DNA of 64,000 bases from Jannaschia rubra (GTDB lineage Bacteria; Pseudomonadota; Alphaproteobacteria; Rhodobacterales; Rhodobacteraceae), in contig NZ_CXPG01000012.1 of NCBI RefSeq assembly GCF_001403735.1, positions 186,001-250,000 on the forward strand. Direction: 5' to 3'. A model generated the notes under the pieces. That model searched no databases, had not been told where the DNA came from, and was given only the letters and a program-made list of their open reading frames with translations. Shown here piece after piece: positions 52,121 to 60,653 of the stretch; the first letter of the stretch is position 1, and every line of letters starts with the position of its first letter. The position numbers were made by a program, and so were the translations under genes.

Positions 52121-53212
52121 TCAGGTCGCGGGCCGGGCAGGGTCGAGGAAGAAGCGCACCATCTGGGCGCTCGCGTCCGGCCCGGCGGCGTCGGTATGGC
52201 TGCCGCCCGGGCGGCCGCCGGACCAGGCGTGGCCCAGCCCCTCGACCACCCAGTGTTCCGTGAGCGGCGTGCCGTCGGCATCCGCCGTGACGTTGCGGCG
52301 ATAGCGTCGCCCGCCCGCCTGCCCCGCGTCGTCGGTCGAGACGGTCACGTCGGGCCCGTGCCGCCCGGCGCCCCGCGCGATGGCGGCGCCGTTCGACGGA
52401 TGCACCGTGGTGTCGGCGGTTCCGTGGAAGACGATGGTCCGCAGGTCCGAGGTGCCGGATGGCGGCGTCTGCTCCGCACCCTGCCCCGACATCGCCGCGA
52501 AGGCGGAGGCCACGTCGCTGGCCGCGCCGAAGGGCAGGCCGGAGTGCGCGCCGACGGCGGCGAAGATGTCCGGGTAGGTCTCGCCGAGGATCACCGCCAT
52601 GGCCGCGCCCGCCGACAGGCCAGCGACGAACGTCCGGTCGCGGGTGACGCCGTGTTCCGCCATGGCGGCGCGCGCCATGATGGCGAGAATCTCGGGCTCG
52701 CCCCGGTCGCGGCGCTGGTCGCCCTTGCTGAACCAGTTCCAGCAGGACTGCGCGTTCGCCCCCCGCGCCTGCGCCGGATAGACGACGACGAAGCGGTGGG
52801 TCTCGGCCAGGGCGTTCATGCCGGTGCCTTTGGCGAAGTCCTGCGGGTTCTGCGTGCAGCCGTGCAACATCATCACCACGCCGGTCACGCCCCGGGCGGC
52901 CGAGGCGGGGATGTAGGTCAGGCAATCGCGGCTGCCGCTCTGGCCCGTGAAGGTGTCGGTCCGCAGGACGGCGCCGTCGGGGATGGGATCGGCGGGCGCG
53001 GCCGGCGCGCCGCCCAGTCCCGCCTGTGCCAGGGCACGGGCGATGGTCCCCTGCACGTCGTGCGGGGCCTGGGGGGCCGCGCCCTCACCAGATGTTCCGG
53101 GCAGCAGGCCGTGCTGCGCTAGGGTCCGGCGGACGAGATCGCCCGCGGCGTCGAGGCGCGAGCCGCGCGTGTCGTCGGCCGGGCGCGGGGCGCCCGTGAA
53201 AAGATGGTCCAT
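52121..53212 (-). CDS. PHB-depolymerase-family esterase (LpqC-like)
   Basis: 363 residues, alpha/beta hydrolase. LHGCTQNPQDFA at 116-127 supplies the oxyanion hole, Ser200 is in AGLSAGAAM, the Asp is in HGTADTTVHPSN and the His in EGLGHAWSGG. The family includes extracellular PHB depolymerases and feruloyl esterases. No Sec signal is visible in the first 40 residues, so export, if any, is by another route. It is 21 bases downstream of the CopG-like regulator and shares its promoter and operator. Confidence 0.92.
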   Translation of the reverse strand: MDHLFTGAPRPADDTRGSRLDAAGDLVRRTLAQHGLLPGTSGEGAAPQAPHDVQGTIARALAQAGLGGAPAAPADPIPDGAVLRTDTFTGQSGSRDCLTYIPASAARGVTGVVMMLHGCTQNPQDFAKGTGMNALAETHRFVVVYPAQARGANAQSCWNWFSKGDQRRDRGEPEILAIMARAAMAEHGVTRDRTFVAGLSAGAAMAVILGETYPDIFAAVGAHSGLPFGAASDVASAFAAMSGQGAEQTPPSGTSDLRTIVFHGTADTTVHPSNGAAIARGAGRHGPDVTVSTDDAGQAGGRRYRRNVTADADGTPLTEHWVVEGLGHAWSGGRPGGSHTDAAGPDASAQMVRFFLDPARPAT

Positions 53213-53233
53213 GTGGAATTTCCTTTGGGGGTG

Positions 53234-53650
53234 TCAGCCGATCCTGTCGGCAAGGGCGTTTCTGATTTCGGGGCTGGCCTGAAGGGCGCCCAGCACGGTG
53301 ATCGAACCGATGGTCTGCAAGGCCAGTTCGGGGGTGACGTCCGACGCGATCCGGGCGAGGCCCACGACCTTCACGTGCAGCATCTCGCCCGCGTCGCGAA
53401 GGGCTTCGAGGTCGGCGCGGGTATAGTCGCGCAGGCCAAGCTCCATCGTGTGTCGCGCGACGGTCTGGCGCACCACCTCGCCCTGCGCGTCGATCTGGTT
53501 GCGGATGGCGGTACGGATGAAGTCGCTGCGGTTGGAGTAGAAGCCTTCCTGCACCAGCAGGTCGATGCGTCCCAGATCGACGAAGCCGAGATTGATCGTG
53601 ATCTTTTCGTTTTCAGGCAGCTTGTCGTGAAGACGGGTAATCTTGCTCAT
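53234..53650 (-). CDS. Ribbon-helix-helix (CopG/NikR-like) transcriptional regulator
   Basis: 138 residues. The ribbon KITINLGFVDLGRIDLL (about 16-32) and helix pair EGFYSNRSDFIRTAIRNQID (about 35-54) form a ribbon-helix-helix DNA-binding module; the remaining 80 residues are helical and could oligomerise or bind a ligand. First gene of a two-gene operon with the PHB-depolymerase-type esterase, which it presumably controls together with itself through the repeat array just upstream. GGAG lies before ATG 53650. Confidence 0.85.
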   Translation of the reverse strand: MSKITRLHDKLPENEKITINLGFVDLGRIDLLVQEGFYSNRSDFIRTAIRNQIDAQGEVVRQTVARHTMELGLRDYTRADLEALRDAGEMLHVKVVGLARIASDVTPELALQTIGSITVLGALQASPEIRNALADRIG

Positions 53651-53658
53651 GTGTTTCT

Positions 53659-53699
53659 CCATCCGTATGGATGGTATATGGATGGTAAAGGTCGGATGG
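53659..53699. promoter_or_regulatory. Repeat array, likely operator of the CopG-like regulator
   Basis: CCATCC (53659-53664), GTAT, GGATGG (53669-53674) form a perfect inverted repeat. Further GGATGG copies follow at 53680-53685 and 53694-53699, so copies recur 11 and 14 bases apart on one face of the helix. The array starts nine bases upstream of the regulator's ATG. Tandem hexamers with near-helical spacing are what ribbon-helix-helix dimers bind cooperatively. Confidence 0.6.
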
Positions 53700-53841
53700 C
53701 AAGGGGGAACCTGTCCGGAAGCCGGGCACGGTCCGAAGGGCCGGGGCGGCATTTCGCCGACGGCCGGGGGAAACCGGAACCCAATGCGCAGACCACGGGT
53801 TGATGGGGCAGAGCAAAACAAGGACCCCAAGGAGGTTTTTA

Positions 53842-54138
53842 ATGGATCATTCCAAGCACATGCCGCTTCGCCCCGACGAGATGACCGAGGCGAACCTGAA
53901 AGGTGCCAACGTCTATGGCCCCGACGATCACGATATCGGGACGGTGTCCCACCTGCACGGTTCCGGCCAGACGGCCCGCGCGGTCGTGGACGTGGGCGGC
54001 TTCCTCGGGCTCGGCGCCAAGCCCGTCGCCCTGGATTCCTCGCGTTTGAATTTCATGCGTGACGAGAATGGCAAGGTCCACGCGACGACGATGATGACGA
54101 AGGACGAGTTGAAGAACCTGCCCGAGCATCACGACTGA
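53842..54138 (+). CDS. PRC-barrel domain protein
   Basis: 98 residues. EANLKGANVYGPDDHDIGTVSHLH, AVVDVGGFLGLGAKPVALD and the following strand match a single PRC-barrel, a small beta-barrel found in photosynthetic reaction centre H subunit and in RNA-metabolism proteins. Free-standing versions are common in alphaproteobacteria and often stress-induced; function unclear. GGAGG eight bases before ATG 53842. Followed by a strong terminator. Confidence 0.92.
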   Translation: MDHSKHMPLRPDEMTEANLKGANVYGPDDHDIGTVSHLHGSGQTARAVVDVGGFLGLGAKPVALDSSRLNFMRDENGKVHATTMMTKDELKNLPEHHD

Positions 54139-54158
54139 TCAGGGACCGCCCCGACGTG

Positions 54159-54194
54159 AACGCCCCCGGCGCCCCACGGTGCCGGGGGCGTTTT
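54159..54194 (+). terminator. Intrinsic terminator of the PRC-barrel gene
   Basis: AACGCCCCCGGC (54159-54170) pairs with GCCGGGGGCGTT (54181-54192) around a ten-base loop and is followed by TT. Twelve perfect pairs. Confidence 0.88.
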
Positions 54195-54218
54195 GCTGTC
54201 CGGCATGCCCTGTCGGGG

Positions 54219-55247
54219 TCAGTCCACCCCCGCCGTACGGCCATCTGCCAGCATTGCGCCCATGACGTCGCGCCAGCGTCGCGTGACGGAGGCGAGGCGG
54301 AAATCGTCCCGCATCCGCACCTCGGGCGGGGTCGCGCGCCAGGTCCGCACACGCTCCAGCAGGAGGTCGGTCCGGTGGCCGTCGACAAGCTGCGCCGGGC
54401 CGCTCGCCACCTCGTCGTTGGCGCCGAGACCGCGGTGGAGGAGCGCGGGCGTGCCGACGGCGTTCGCCTCGGCGATGACGAGGCCGAAGGTTTCGGCAAA
54501 GGTGGTCTGGGGGTAGAACAGGCAGAGCGACCGACGCATCTGCGCCAGCAGGGCCGGGTGATCCAGCCGCCCGAGGAACCGGACCCCCGCGGGCACAGGT
54601 CCGGTATCCCATTTCAGATACCCGGGATCGGCGACGTGGAGCACAAGGTCCGGAAGGTGGGTTCGCAGGGCGGCGAACTGGCCGAAGACCTGCTGCAGGC
54701 CCTTGTGAGGGGAACTGGCGAACAGCAGGCGGTTCGGATCGCGGGGCGTGGCGTCGGGGTGCAGGTCGTCGGCCACGGGGTTGTGGATATGCGCGAGGCG
54801 CGGCAGCGGGCCGGGCGACAGGAAGTCGCGGAAGCTGTCCGCATGGCTGCGCGAGACGCAGATCACGTCGATGCCCGCCTCGGTCAGCGCGGCTCCCATG
54901 CGCCGGTTGTGGCGGCCGGGGTGGACGTGCAGCCAGAGCGCGATGGGCCTGCCGGGGTGGAACCGGCGCAAGCGGCAGGCGACCTTCCACGAGTTGACGA
55001 CGAGGAAGGCCGCGGCGGCATCCGGGGCGTAGGCTTCGGCCAACGGGTGCCGCGTCACATGAGCGACGCGGTCACTCTGCTCGCAGGGTTTCTGGAACAG
55101 GGCGAAGGCGTGGTCGGAAGACAGGGCCGCAACGATGCGGGCGACGGTCGCCTCGGTCCCGCCGATCCCGTCGGCGTCGTCGAAACCGGGCGCATAGGGC
55201 ACGGCGCAGCAGGGATCGACGATGCCGATGGCCGCGCGGGGCGTCAT
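54219..55247 (-). CDS. Glycosyltransferase family 4 protein
   Basis: 342 residues. DADGIGGTEATVARIVAAL near the start, LLFASSPHKGLQQVFGQF at the domain junction, VRFLGRLDHPALLAQMRRS and FYPQTTFAETFGLVIAEANAVGTPAL (the EX7E nucleotide-sugar motif) define a GT-B fold GT4 enzyme. It transfers a sugar from a nucleotide donor to an unknown acceptor. Its ATG overlaps the stop of a small upstream gene (ATGA at 55244-55247). No polysaccharide cluster surrounds it. Confidence 0.9.
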   Translation of the reverse strand: MTPRAAIGIVDPCCAVPYAPGFDDADGIGGTEATVARIVAALSSDHAFALFQKPCEQSDRVAHVTRHPLAEAYAPDAAAAFLVVNSWKVACRLRRFHPGRPIALWLHVHPGRHNRRMGAALTEAGIDVICVSRSHADSFRDFLSPGPLPRLAHIHNPVADDLHPDATPRDPNRLLFASSPHKGLQQVFGQFAALRTHLPDLVLHVADPGYLKWDTGPVPAGVRFLGRLDHPALLAQMRRSLCLFYPQTTFAETFGLVIAEANAVGTPALLHRGLGANDEVASGPAQLVDGHRTDLLLERVRTWRATPPEVRMRDDFRLASVTRRWRDVMGAMLADGRTAGVD

Positions 55248-55651
55248 CGCAATGCCCGCCTGGTCCGTGCGGCGCCCGAGGGGACGGCCACCCCGGCCGG
55301 ATTGCCCTCCCGACGGGCTTGTCGAGACCGGCTGCCGTCCGAGTCAACAGTGTGACAGGTCATCACCGGCATCCCGAACCGCTCGGTAGGATGATCCTGC
55401 AGCACATGCGACCGAACGATTTCACCGATCATGCGGGGCGGTTCGTCGCGAGTGGCTGGATCGACCGGCCACTCTTGCGACCGCAGGGCCTCCGCCGGCA
55501 CGCTCGCATCCTGATCGACGGAGTACGACCGGAAGTCCGAAAGCGGCCTGTCGTGGTGCGGTGGAAGGACGTTCCTGCCAGTCCCGAACACCGACGAAGG
55601 CACGAGGACAATCGAGGCGAACACGGCGGTGAAAAACGCAGGCAACAACAT
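55244..55651 (-). CDS. Hypothetical secreted protein
   Basis: 135 residues from ATG 55651, preceded by a strong GGGGAGGAG site. A hydrophobic signal peptide ([23 protein letters not shown]) leads a short mature region (about 23-135) with no motif I recognise; the last 30 residues are Arg-rich and overlap the glycosyltransferase start. It may be a truncated or frameshifted longer protein, because the signal and ribosome site are strong while the C-terminus looks like out-of-frame sequence. Confidence 0.55.
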   Translation of the reverse strand: MLLPAFFTAVFASIVLVPSSVFGTGRNVLPPHHDRPLSDFRSYSVDQDASVPAEALRSQEWPVDPATRDEPPRMIGEIVRSHVLQDHPTERFGMPVMTCHTVDSDGSRSRQARREGNPAGVAVPSGAARTRRALR

Positions 55652-55828
55652 CGCTCCTCCCCAGGACGAGAACCTGCATCGAGCCGGACGAGATGTTCAA
55701 GGCGAACCGGCGCCTTGGGTCAGATCAAAACCCTGCCGGCATGTGGGGGTTCCGGCCATTCGAACAGCGGGGTCGAATCCTGCCGGAGGATGGGCCGCTG
55801 CTTGCCCGACCCTCGATTTCCAGGATGC

Positions 55829-55902
55829 TGGAGCGGGCGGCGGGAATCGAACCCGCGTCATCAGCTTGGAAGGCTGAGGTCTTACCACTACACAACGCCC
55901 GC
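55829..55902 (-). tRNA. tRNA-Gly (TCC anticodon)
   Basis: On the minus strand GCGGGCG pairs with CGCCCGC and TCCA ends the molecule. Anticodon stem TCAGC/GCTGA encloses loop CTTCCAA, anticodon TCC reading GGA. The T arm contains GGGTTCGATTCCC. Seventy-four bases with encoded CCA. It is divergent from gatC by 123 bases. Confidence 0.95.
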
Positions 55903-56025
55903 GCTGCCATACCGATACCGTCCCTTGCGGGCCGGATGCAAGGGGGGCGCGGCGCGCGACGGCCGATATTGAACCCAGCGCCCCCCGCCTGTAGACGGCG
56001 GCCGACACTTTCCCCCGGAGGTCCC

Positions 56026-56313
56026 ATGTCCATCGACAAGGAAACCGCGCGCCGCGTGGCCAAGCTGGCGCGGATCGCCGTGCCCGACGACCGGCTGGAC
56101 GCGCTGGCCGGCGAGTTCAACGCCATCCTCGGCTTCGTCGAGCAGTTGCAGGAAGTGGACGTCGCGGGCGTGGAGCCCATGGTGTCGGTCACGCCCATGC
56201 GCCTGAAGCGGCGGGACGACGTGGTGACGGACGGCGGCCAGCCTCAGAAGATCCTCGCCAATGCGCCCGATGCGCGCGAAGGCTTTTTCGCCGTGCCGAA
56301 GGTGGTGGAATGA
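56026..56313 (+). CDS. gatC: Asp-tRNA(Asn)/Glu-tRNA(Gln) amidotransferase subunit C
   Basis: 95 residues: [31 protein letters not shown] is the GatC helical core, and [17 protein letters not shown] the conserved C-terminal half. It wraps around GatA and stabilises the GatCAB complex. GGAGGTCCC precedes ATG 56026. The stop overlaps the start of gatA by four bases (ATGA), so synthesis is coupled. gatB is not adjacent in this window. Confidence 0.96.
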   Translation: MSIDKETARRVAKLARIAVPDDRLDALAGEFNAILGFVEQLQEVDVAGVEPMVSVTPMRLKRRDDVVTDGGQPQKILANAPDAREGFFAVPKVVE

Positions 56314-57797
56314 ACGACCTGACCGATCTGACCATAGCCGATGCCCGCGACGCGCTGCGCCGGGGCGACACCACGGCCGCCGAACTGACCGACGCGCACC
56401 TGGAAGCCGTGGAGACGGCCGGCGCGCTCAACGCCTTCGTCCACCGCACGCCCGAGATCGCGCGCGAGCAGGCGCGCGCCGCCGATGCGCGGTTGAAGGG
56501 TGGCGACACGCCCGCGATGTGCGGCATCCCCATCGGGGTGAAGGACCTGTTCTGCACGCGGGGCGTGCCGTCGCAGGCCGGTTCGCGCATCCTCGAAGGC
56601 TTCCGGCCGGAATACGAATCCACCGTCACCACGCGCCTGTTCGAGGCGGGGTCGGTCATGCTGGGCAAGCTCAACATGGACGAATTCGCCATGGGGTCGT
56701 CAAACGAGACCTCGGTCTATGGCGACGCGGTCAACCCGTGGCGGGCCACGGGGTCGGACGCGCCGCTGACGCCGGGCGGATCGTCGGGCGGGTCGGCATC
56801 GGCGGTAGCGGCGCGGCTGTGCCTCGGCGCGCTTGGCACCGACACCGGCGGGTCGATCCGCCAGCCCGCGGCCTTCACCGGGACCGTGGGCATCAAGCCG
56901 ACCTATGGCCGGGTCAGCCGGTGGGGCATCGTGGCCTTCGCGTCGAGCCTCGACCAGGCGGGGCCGATGACGCGGACGGTGCGGGACGCGGCGATCATGC
57001 TGGGCGCGATGGCCGGGCACGATCCAAAGGACTCGACCAGCGCCGACGTGGCCGTGCCGGATTTCGAGGCGATGCTGACCGGCGACATCCGTGGACAGGT
57101 CATAGGCATTCCCGGCGAATACCGCATGGAGGGGATGCCCGCCGAGATCGATACGCTGTGGCAGCAGGGCATCGAGATGCTGCGCGACGCGGGCGCCGAG
57201 ACGCGCGACATCAGCCTGCCGCACACGAAATACGCGCTTCCCGCCTATTACGTCATCGCGCCGGCCGAGGCGTCGTCGAACCTTGCGCGCTATGACGGCG
57301 TGCGCTTCGGGCACCGTGCGAAGCTGGCGCCCGGCGACGGCATCACCGAGATGTACGAGAAGACCCGCGCCGAAGGCTTCGGCCCGGAGGTGCAGCGCCG
57401 CGTCATGGTGGGCACCTACGTCCTGTCGGCGGGGTTTTACGACGCCTATTACAACCGCGCCCGCCAGGTGCGCGCCCTGATCAAGCGCGACTTCGACGAG
57501 GCCTTCGCGGCGGGCGTCGACGCGATCCTGACGCCGGCGACACCCTCGGCCGCCTTCCCGCTCGGCGCGATGGCGGATGCGGACCCGATCAGGATGTATC
57601 TGAACGACGTGTTCACGGTGACGGTGAACCTGGCCGGGCTGCCGGGGGTGGCCGTGCCCGCGGGGCTGGACGACGACGGCCTGCCCCTGGGGCTGCAACT
57701 GATCGGGCGGCCGTGGGAGGAGGGCGCGTTGCTGAATGTCGCACGATGCCTTGAGGAGCGTGCAGGCTTCGTGGCGCGTCCGGAGAAGTGGTGGTAA
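56310..57797 (+). CDS. gatA: Asp-tRNA(Asn)/Glu-tRNA(Gln) amidotransferase subunit A
   Basis: 495 residues, amidase-signature enzyme. Catalytic Lys78 (GVKDLF), cis-Ser158 in PGGSSGGS and nucleophile Ser182 in [11 protein letters not shown] are all in place. GatA releases ammonia from glutamine for GatB to convert mischarged Glu-tRNA(Gln) or Asp-tRNA(Asn). Full length, coupled to gatC. The following lipoprotein gene starts 31 bases on. Confidence 0.97.
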   Translation: MNDLTDLTIADARDALRRGDTTAAELTDAHLEAVETAGALNAFVHRTPEIAREQARAADARLKGGDTPAMCGIPIGVKDLFCTRGVPSQAGSRILEGFRPEYESTVTTRLFEAGSVMLGKLNMDEFAMGSSNETSVYGDAVNPWRATGSDAPLTPGGSSGGSASAVAARLCLGALGTDTGGSIRQPAAFTGTVGIKPTYGRVSRWGIVAFASSLDQAGPMTRTVRDAAIMLGAMAGHDPKDSTSADVAVPDFEAMLTGDIRGQVIGIPGEYRMEGMPAEIDTLWQQGIEMLRDAGAETRDISLPHTKYALPAYYVIAPAEASSNLARYDGVRFGHRAKLAPGDGITEMYEKTRAEGFGPEVQRRVMVGTYVLSAGFYDAYYNRARQVRALIKRDFDEAFAAGVDAILTPATPSAAFPLGAMADADPIRMYLNDVFTVTVNLAGLPGVAVPAGLDDDGLPLGLQLIGRPWEEGALLNVARCLEERAGFVARPEKWW

Positions 57798-57828
57798 GGT
57801 CACCGCAAGAACGACTGTGAGGCACCCG

Positions 57829-58662
57829 ATGCGAGCGATCCGGATACTGAGCGTGACGACGGCCGCGGCCCTGCTGGCGGCCTGCGCGCCCCCGCTGCCC
57901 GACAGCGGCGTGCAGGGCACGGGGTTCGGCACGGCGGCCCAGCAGCGCGAGGCGCAGCTGAGCGGCCAGGCGCCCTTGCAGCCCGTGCCGACCGTCCTGC
58001 CCCCCGCCACGCCACTGGGCACCAGCACGTCCGGCGTGCAGGCGACGCCCATGCAGACCGAGGCGCAGGTGCTGGCCAGCCAGGCGCTGACCGCGCTCGG
58101 CCGGGGCGCTCCGCCGGCCCCCGCCGCGCCCGAGGGGGCGCCGGTGCCCGAACCGCTGCCGGATGCGGCCACCTCCACGACGACGCTTCCGGCGACTCCG
58201 CCCGCGACGACCCCGCCGGCCACCACGCCGCCGGTCGATCCGCAGGCCCTGAACCTCGACCGCGACAACCCGAACCTGAGCCGGGAGCAGGACTTCGCCG
58301 CCGTATCCGCCCAGCGCGACATCGATGCGGACGCCGAACGCCTGCGGATCGCGCGCGAGCAGTATCAGCAGATCCAGCCGCGCGAGATGGAGCGGCCCGA
58401 GACCTCGGGACCCAACGTCTTCGCCTATGCGCTGAACGAGGCGAAGCCGATCGGCTCGCAGACCTATCGCCGGGGGTTGGGGGCATCGGCCCGGCGCGCG
58501 GCGGAACGGTGCCAGGCCTTCCGCAGCGACGACATCGCGCAGGAGGAGTTCCTGGCCTCGGGCGGGCCGCAGCGCGACAAGCTGGGCGTCGACCCGGACG
58601 GCGACGGCAATGCCTGCGGCTGGGACCCGGCGGTCGTGCGGAACCTCGTCAACAGCCAGTGA
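57829..58662 (+). CDS. Lipoprotein with C-terminal excalibur-like calcium motif
   Basis: 277 residues. Signal with lipobox LLAAC (Cys19); a long Pro/Thr/Ala-rich linker (about 25-150, with repeats of ATTPP type); then a C-terminal domain with RCQAFRSDDIAQEEFLASGG and DPDGDGNACGWD at about 259-270, an excalibur-type DxDxDGxxCE-like motif with a Cys pair. Likely anchored to the outer membrane and facing peptidoglycan. It overlaps the following amidase gene by GTGA, which supports an envelope function. Family not named. Confidence 0.78.
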   Translation: MRAIRILSVTTAAALLAACAPPLPDSGVQGTGFGTAAQQREAQLSGQAPLQPVPTVLPPATPLGTSTSGVQATPMQTEAQVLASQALTALGRGAPPAPAAPEGAPVPEPLPDAATSTTTLPATPPATTPPATTPPVDPQALNLDRDNPNLSREQDFAAVSAQRDIDADAERLRIAREQYQQIQPREMERPETSGPNVFAYALNEAKPIGSQTYRRGLGASARRAAERCQAFRSDDIAQEEFLASGGPQRDKLGVDPDGDGNACGWDPAVVRNLVNSQ

Positions 58663-59363
58663 AGGTCGTCGAGCGGCCGAGCCCGAACCACGGCCCCCGC
58701 CGTGACGGGATCGAGCGACCCGACCTGATCGTCCTGCATTACACGGCGATGAGAGGCGGGCCGGAGCCGGCCATCCGGCGGCTCTGTGACCCCGAGGCGC
58801 AGGTATCCTGCCACTATGTCATCGGCGAGGGCGGGGAGCTGTGCCGCCTCGTGCCCGACGACCGCCGCGCCTGGCACGCGGGCGCGGGGCGGTGGGGGCC
58901 ATGGGACGACGTCAATTCGCGGTCACTGGGGATCGAACTGTCGAACGACAGTGCCTCGCCCTTCCCGGCCGCGCAGATGGACGCGCTGGACTGGCTGCTG
59001 CATGACCTGCTGGCCCGCCACGGGATCGCGCCGGAACGGGTGATCGGCCATTCCGACTGCGCCCCCGGCCGCAAGATCGACCCCGGCGCGCGGTTCGACT
59101 GGCGACGGCTCGCGCTGCGGGGCCTTGCGGTCGGGGCGGACGCCCGAAAGGCGGAACCTGCCACGTTCCGCGACGATGCGCGGACCTTCGGCTATACCTC
59201 GGACGTGGACGACGCGACGCTTCTCGCCGCGTTCCGGTTGCGGTTCCGACCCGGGGCGACCGGCCCGCTTGACGCCGTCGACGCCGGGATGGCCGCCGAT
59301 CTGGCTGCCCGGTTTCCCGCCCCCTCCGCGGCAGCCATTGACGCGCCGGCCTGCCGGCCATAA
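58659..59363 (+). CDS. N-acetylmuramoyl-L-alanine amidase (AmiD-type, amidase_2)
   Basis: 234 residues from GTG 58659, coupled to the lipoprotein gene. Zinc ligands His27 (LHYTA), His131 (IGHSDCAPGRKIDPG) and Asp141 match the AmpD/AmiD pattern and spacing; HAGAG at 73-77 is also typical. Residues about 165-225 resemble a helical peptidoglycan-binding domain. It cleaves the amide bond between MurNAc and the stem peptide. There is no signal peptide, so like AmpD it may act in the cytoplasm on recycled muropeptides unless exported with its neighbour. The rnpB promoter overlaps its 3' end. Confidence 0.9.
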   Translation: MKVVERPSPNHGPRRDGIERPDLIVLHYTAMRGGPEPAIRRLCDPEAQVSCHYVIGEGGELCRLVPDDRRAWHAGAGRWGPWDDVNSRSLGIELSNDSASPFPAAQMDALDWLLHDLLARHGIAPERVIGHSDCAPGRKIDPGARFDWRRLALRGLAVGADARKAEPATFRDDARTFGYTSDVDDATLLAAFRLRFRPGATGPLDAVDAGMAADLAARFPAPSAAAIDAPACRP

Positions 59364-59366
59364 CTC
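59338..59366 (+). promoter_or_regulatory. Promoter of rnpB
   Basis: TTGACG (59338-59343) and TAACTC (59361-59366) with a 17-base spacer. The expected start is 59374-59376, exactly the first base of the RNase P P1 helix. The -10 element overlaps the TAA stop of the amidase gene at 59361-59363. Confidence 0.75.
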
Positions 59367-59375
59367 GCCATCCGT

Positions 59376-59764
59376 GCGGGGGGCCGGACGGCCGCGGGGT
59401 CAGCCCCGAGGAAAGTCCGGACTCCACGAAGCGACGGTGCCGGGTAACGCCCGGGCGGGGACCGGCGGGGCAACCCACCGGGAACTCGACGGAAAGCGCC
59501 ACAGAAAACAGACCGCCCTGCATGCAGGGTCAGGGTGAAACGGTGGGGTAAGAGCCCACCGGGGGGCTGGCAACAGCGCCCGCATGGCAAGCCCCACCGG
59601 GAGCAATGCCGAATAGGGACCCCAGGCCGCCCGCAGGGGCGGCAGAGGCGCTTCGCCTTCGGGGTCCGGGTTGGCAGCTTGAGGCCCGAAGCGATTCGCG
59701 GCCCAGATGAATGGTCGTCACCGGGGGCAACCCCGGCACAGAATCCGGCTTACAGGCCCCCCGC
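59376..59764 (+). ncRNA. rnpB: RNase P RNA, bacterial type A
   Basis: About 389 bases. The terminal P1 helix is perfect: GCGGGGGGCC (59376-59385) with GGCCCCCCGC (59755-59764). The conserved GAGGAAAGTCCGGACTCC near the 5' end (J3/4, P4 region), the AGGGTGAAACGGTGGGGTAAGAGC-type core, and the 3' CAGAATCCGGCTTACAGG are all present. It is the catalytic RNA that trims tRNA 5' ends. Confidence 0.97.
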
Positions 59765-59914
59765 GCACATCGGATTCCGAAGTCGACAGGCGATTTTCGG
59801 CGGAAGCACCCCATATTGTCGCGGAATTGTGAACATTCTGCTTGCCACATTCCGACAGGCCCACCCATTCTCGCCGACGAGGCAGGACAATTTCGTTCAA
59901 AACCGGAGGTTGCG

Positions 59915-60313
59915 ATGACGCAGACCGCCTTTCCTGCCTTGCCCTCGGATACGTCGCCGTCCGACCTTCCGGAGCGCGCCCTGGAGATGCTTTCGAGCGA
60001 TGGCCGCCCCCGCGGGCTTCTGTTCGCCGACGGGCGGGTCGCGGCGCTCGGGCCCGCGATGCTGCGCGCCATGGGCTTTGCCGCGGACGACGACCTGCGC
60101 GGCCTGCCCTTCGACAGCTTCTGGCGGCACGGCGACCGCCCTGCCATCGGGGCTGCCCTGCGTGCCGCCCGGCGCGAGGGCCGGGCCAGCGTCGACCTGG
60201 ATCTGGCCTATGTCGGCGCGCGGTCGGGGCATTCCACCGTGACGCTCAGCCCCGCGCCCGTCGGCGGTCTGCTGGTCGCGGTGCTGCACAGTCCGGACGC
60301 GATGTCCGCGTGA
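59915..60313 (+). CDS. Hypothetical PAS-like small protein
   Basis: 132 residues from ATG 59915 with GGAGGT upstream. The region at about 34-125 (GLLFADGRVAALGPAMLRAMGF, DDLRGLPFDSFW, then alternating strands to LLVAVLHSPDAM) has the length and alternation of a PAS domain, without visible cofactor residues. No output domain. Position between rnpB and rpmG gives no functional hint. PAS assignment is tentative. Confidence 0.65.
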   Translation: MTQTAFPALPSDTSPSDLPERALEMLSSDGRPRGLLFADGRVAALGPAMLRAMGFAADDDLRGLPFDSFWRHGDRPAIGAALRAARREGRASVDLDLAYVGARSGHSTVTLSPAPVGGLLVAVLHSPDAMSA

Positions 60314-60314
60314 C

Positions 60315-60342
60315 TTGACACCCCGCGCTCACCGGCTAGAAG
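60315..60342 (+). promoter_or_regulatory. Promoter of rpmG
   Basis: TTGACA (60315-60320) is a perfect -35 and TAGAAG (60337-60342) a four-of-six -10 at 16 bases. It sits two bases after the previous gene's stop and 79 bases before rpmG. Confidence 0.65.
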
Positions 60343-60420
60343 GCAGCTTCCCCGACCCGTCGGGCCAGGATTTGCGGACAGCGCGGCAGCCGCGCGCCCG
60401 ACCGTTGCAGGAGACACCAG

Positions 60421-60588
60421 ATGGCGAAGCCCACCACGATCAAGATCCGGCTGAATTCCTCCGCCGGGACCGGCCACTTCTACGTCACGAAGAAGAACGC
60501 CCGGACCATGACCGAGAAGATGGTCGTGCGGAAGTTCGACCCGGTCGTCCGCAAGCACGTCGAATACAAGGAAGGCAAGATCAAGTAA
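60421..60588 (+). CDS. rpmG: 50S ribosomal protein L33
   Basis: 55 residues: [20 protein letters not shown], then [14 protein letters not shown] and [18 protein letters not shown]. This is the cysteine-free (non-zinc) form of L33 usual in alphaproteobacteria. AGGAGACACCAG precedes the ATG. It has its own promoter and terminator, so it is a single-gene transcript. Confidence 0.97.
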   Translation: MAKPTTIKIRLNSSAGTGHFYVTKKNARTMTEKMVVRKFDPVVRKHVEYKEGKIK

Positions 60589-60618
60589 GGTCCACCGGAC
60601 CGACTTGACGCCAGATCG

Positions 60619-60648
60619 GGCCGCCGGACACGTTCCGCGCGGCCTTTT
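60619..60648 (+). terminator. Intrinsic terminator of rpmG
   Basis: GGCCGC (60619-60624) pairs with GCGGCC (60639-60644) around a 14-base loop that can pair internally, followed by TTTT. It starts 31 bases after the rpmG stop. Confidence 0.75.
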
Positions 60649-60653
60649 GCCGT

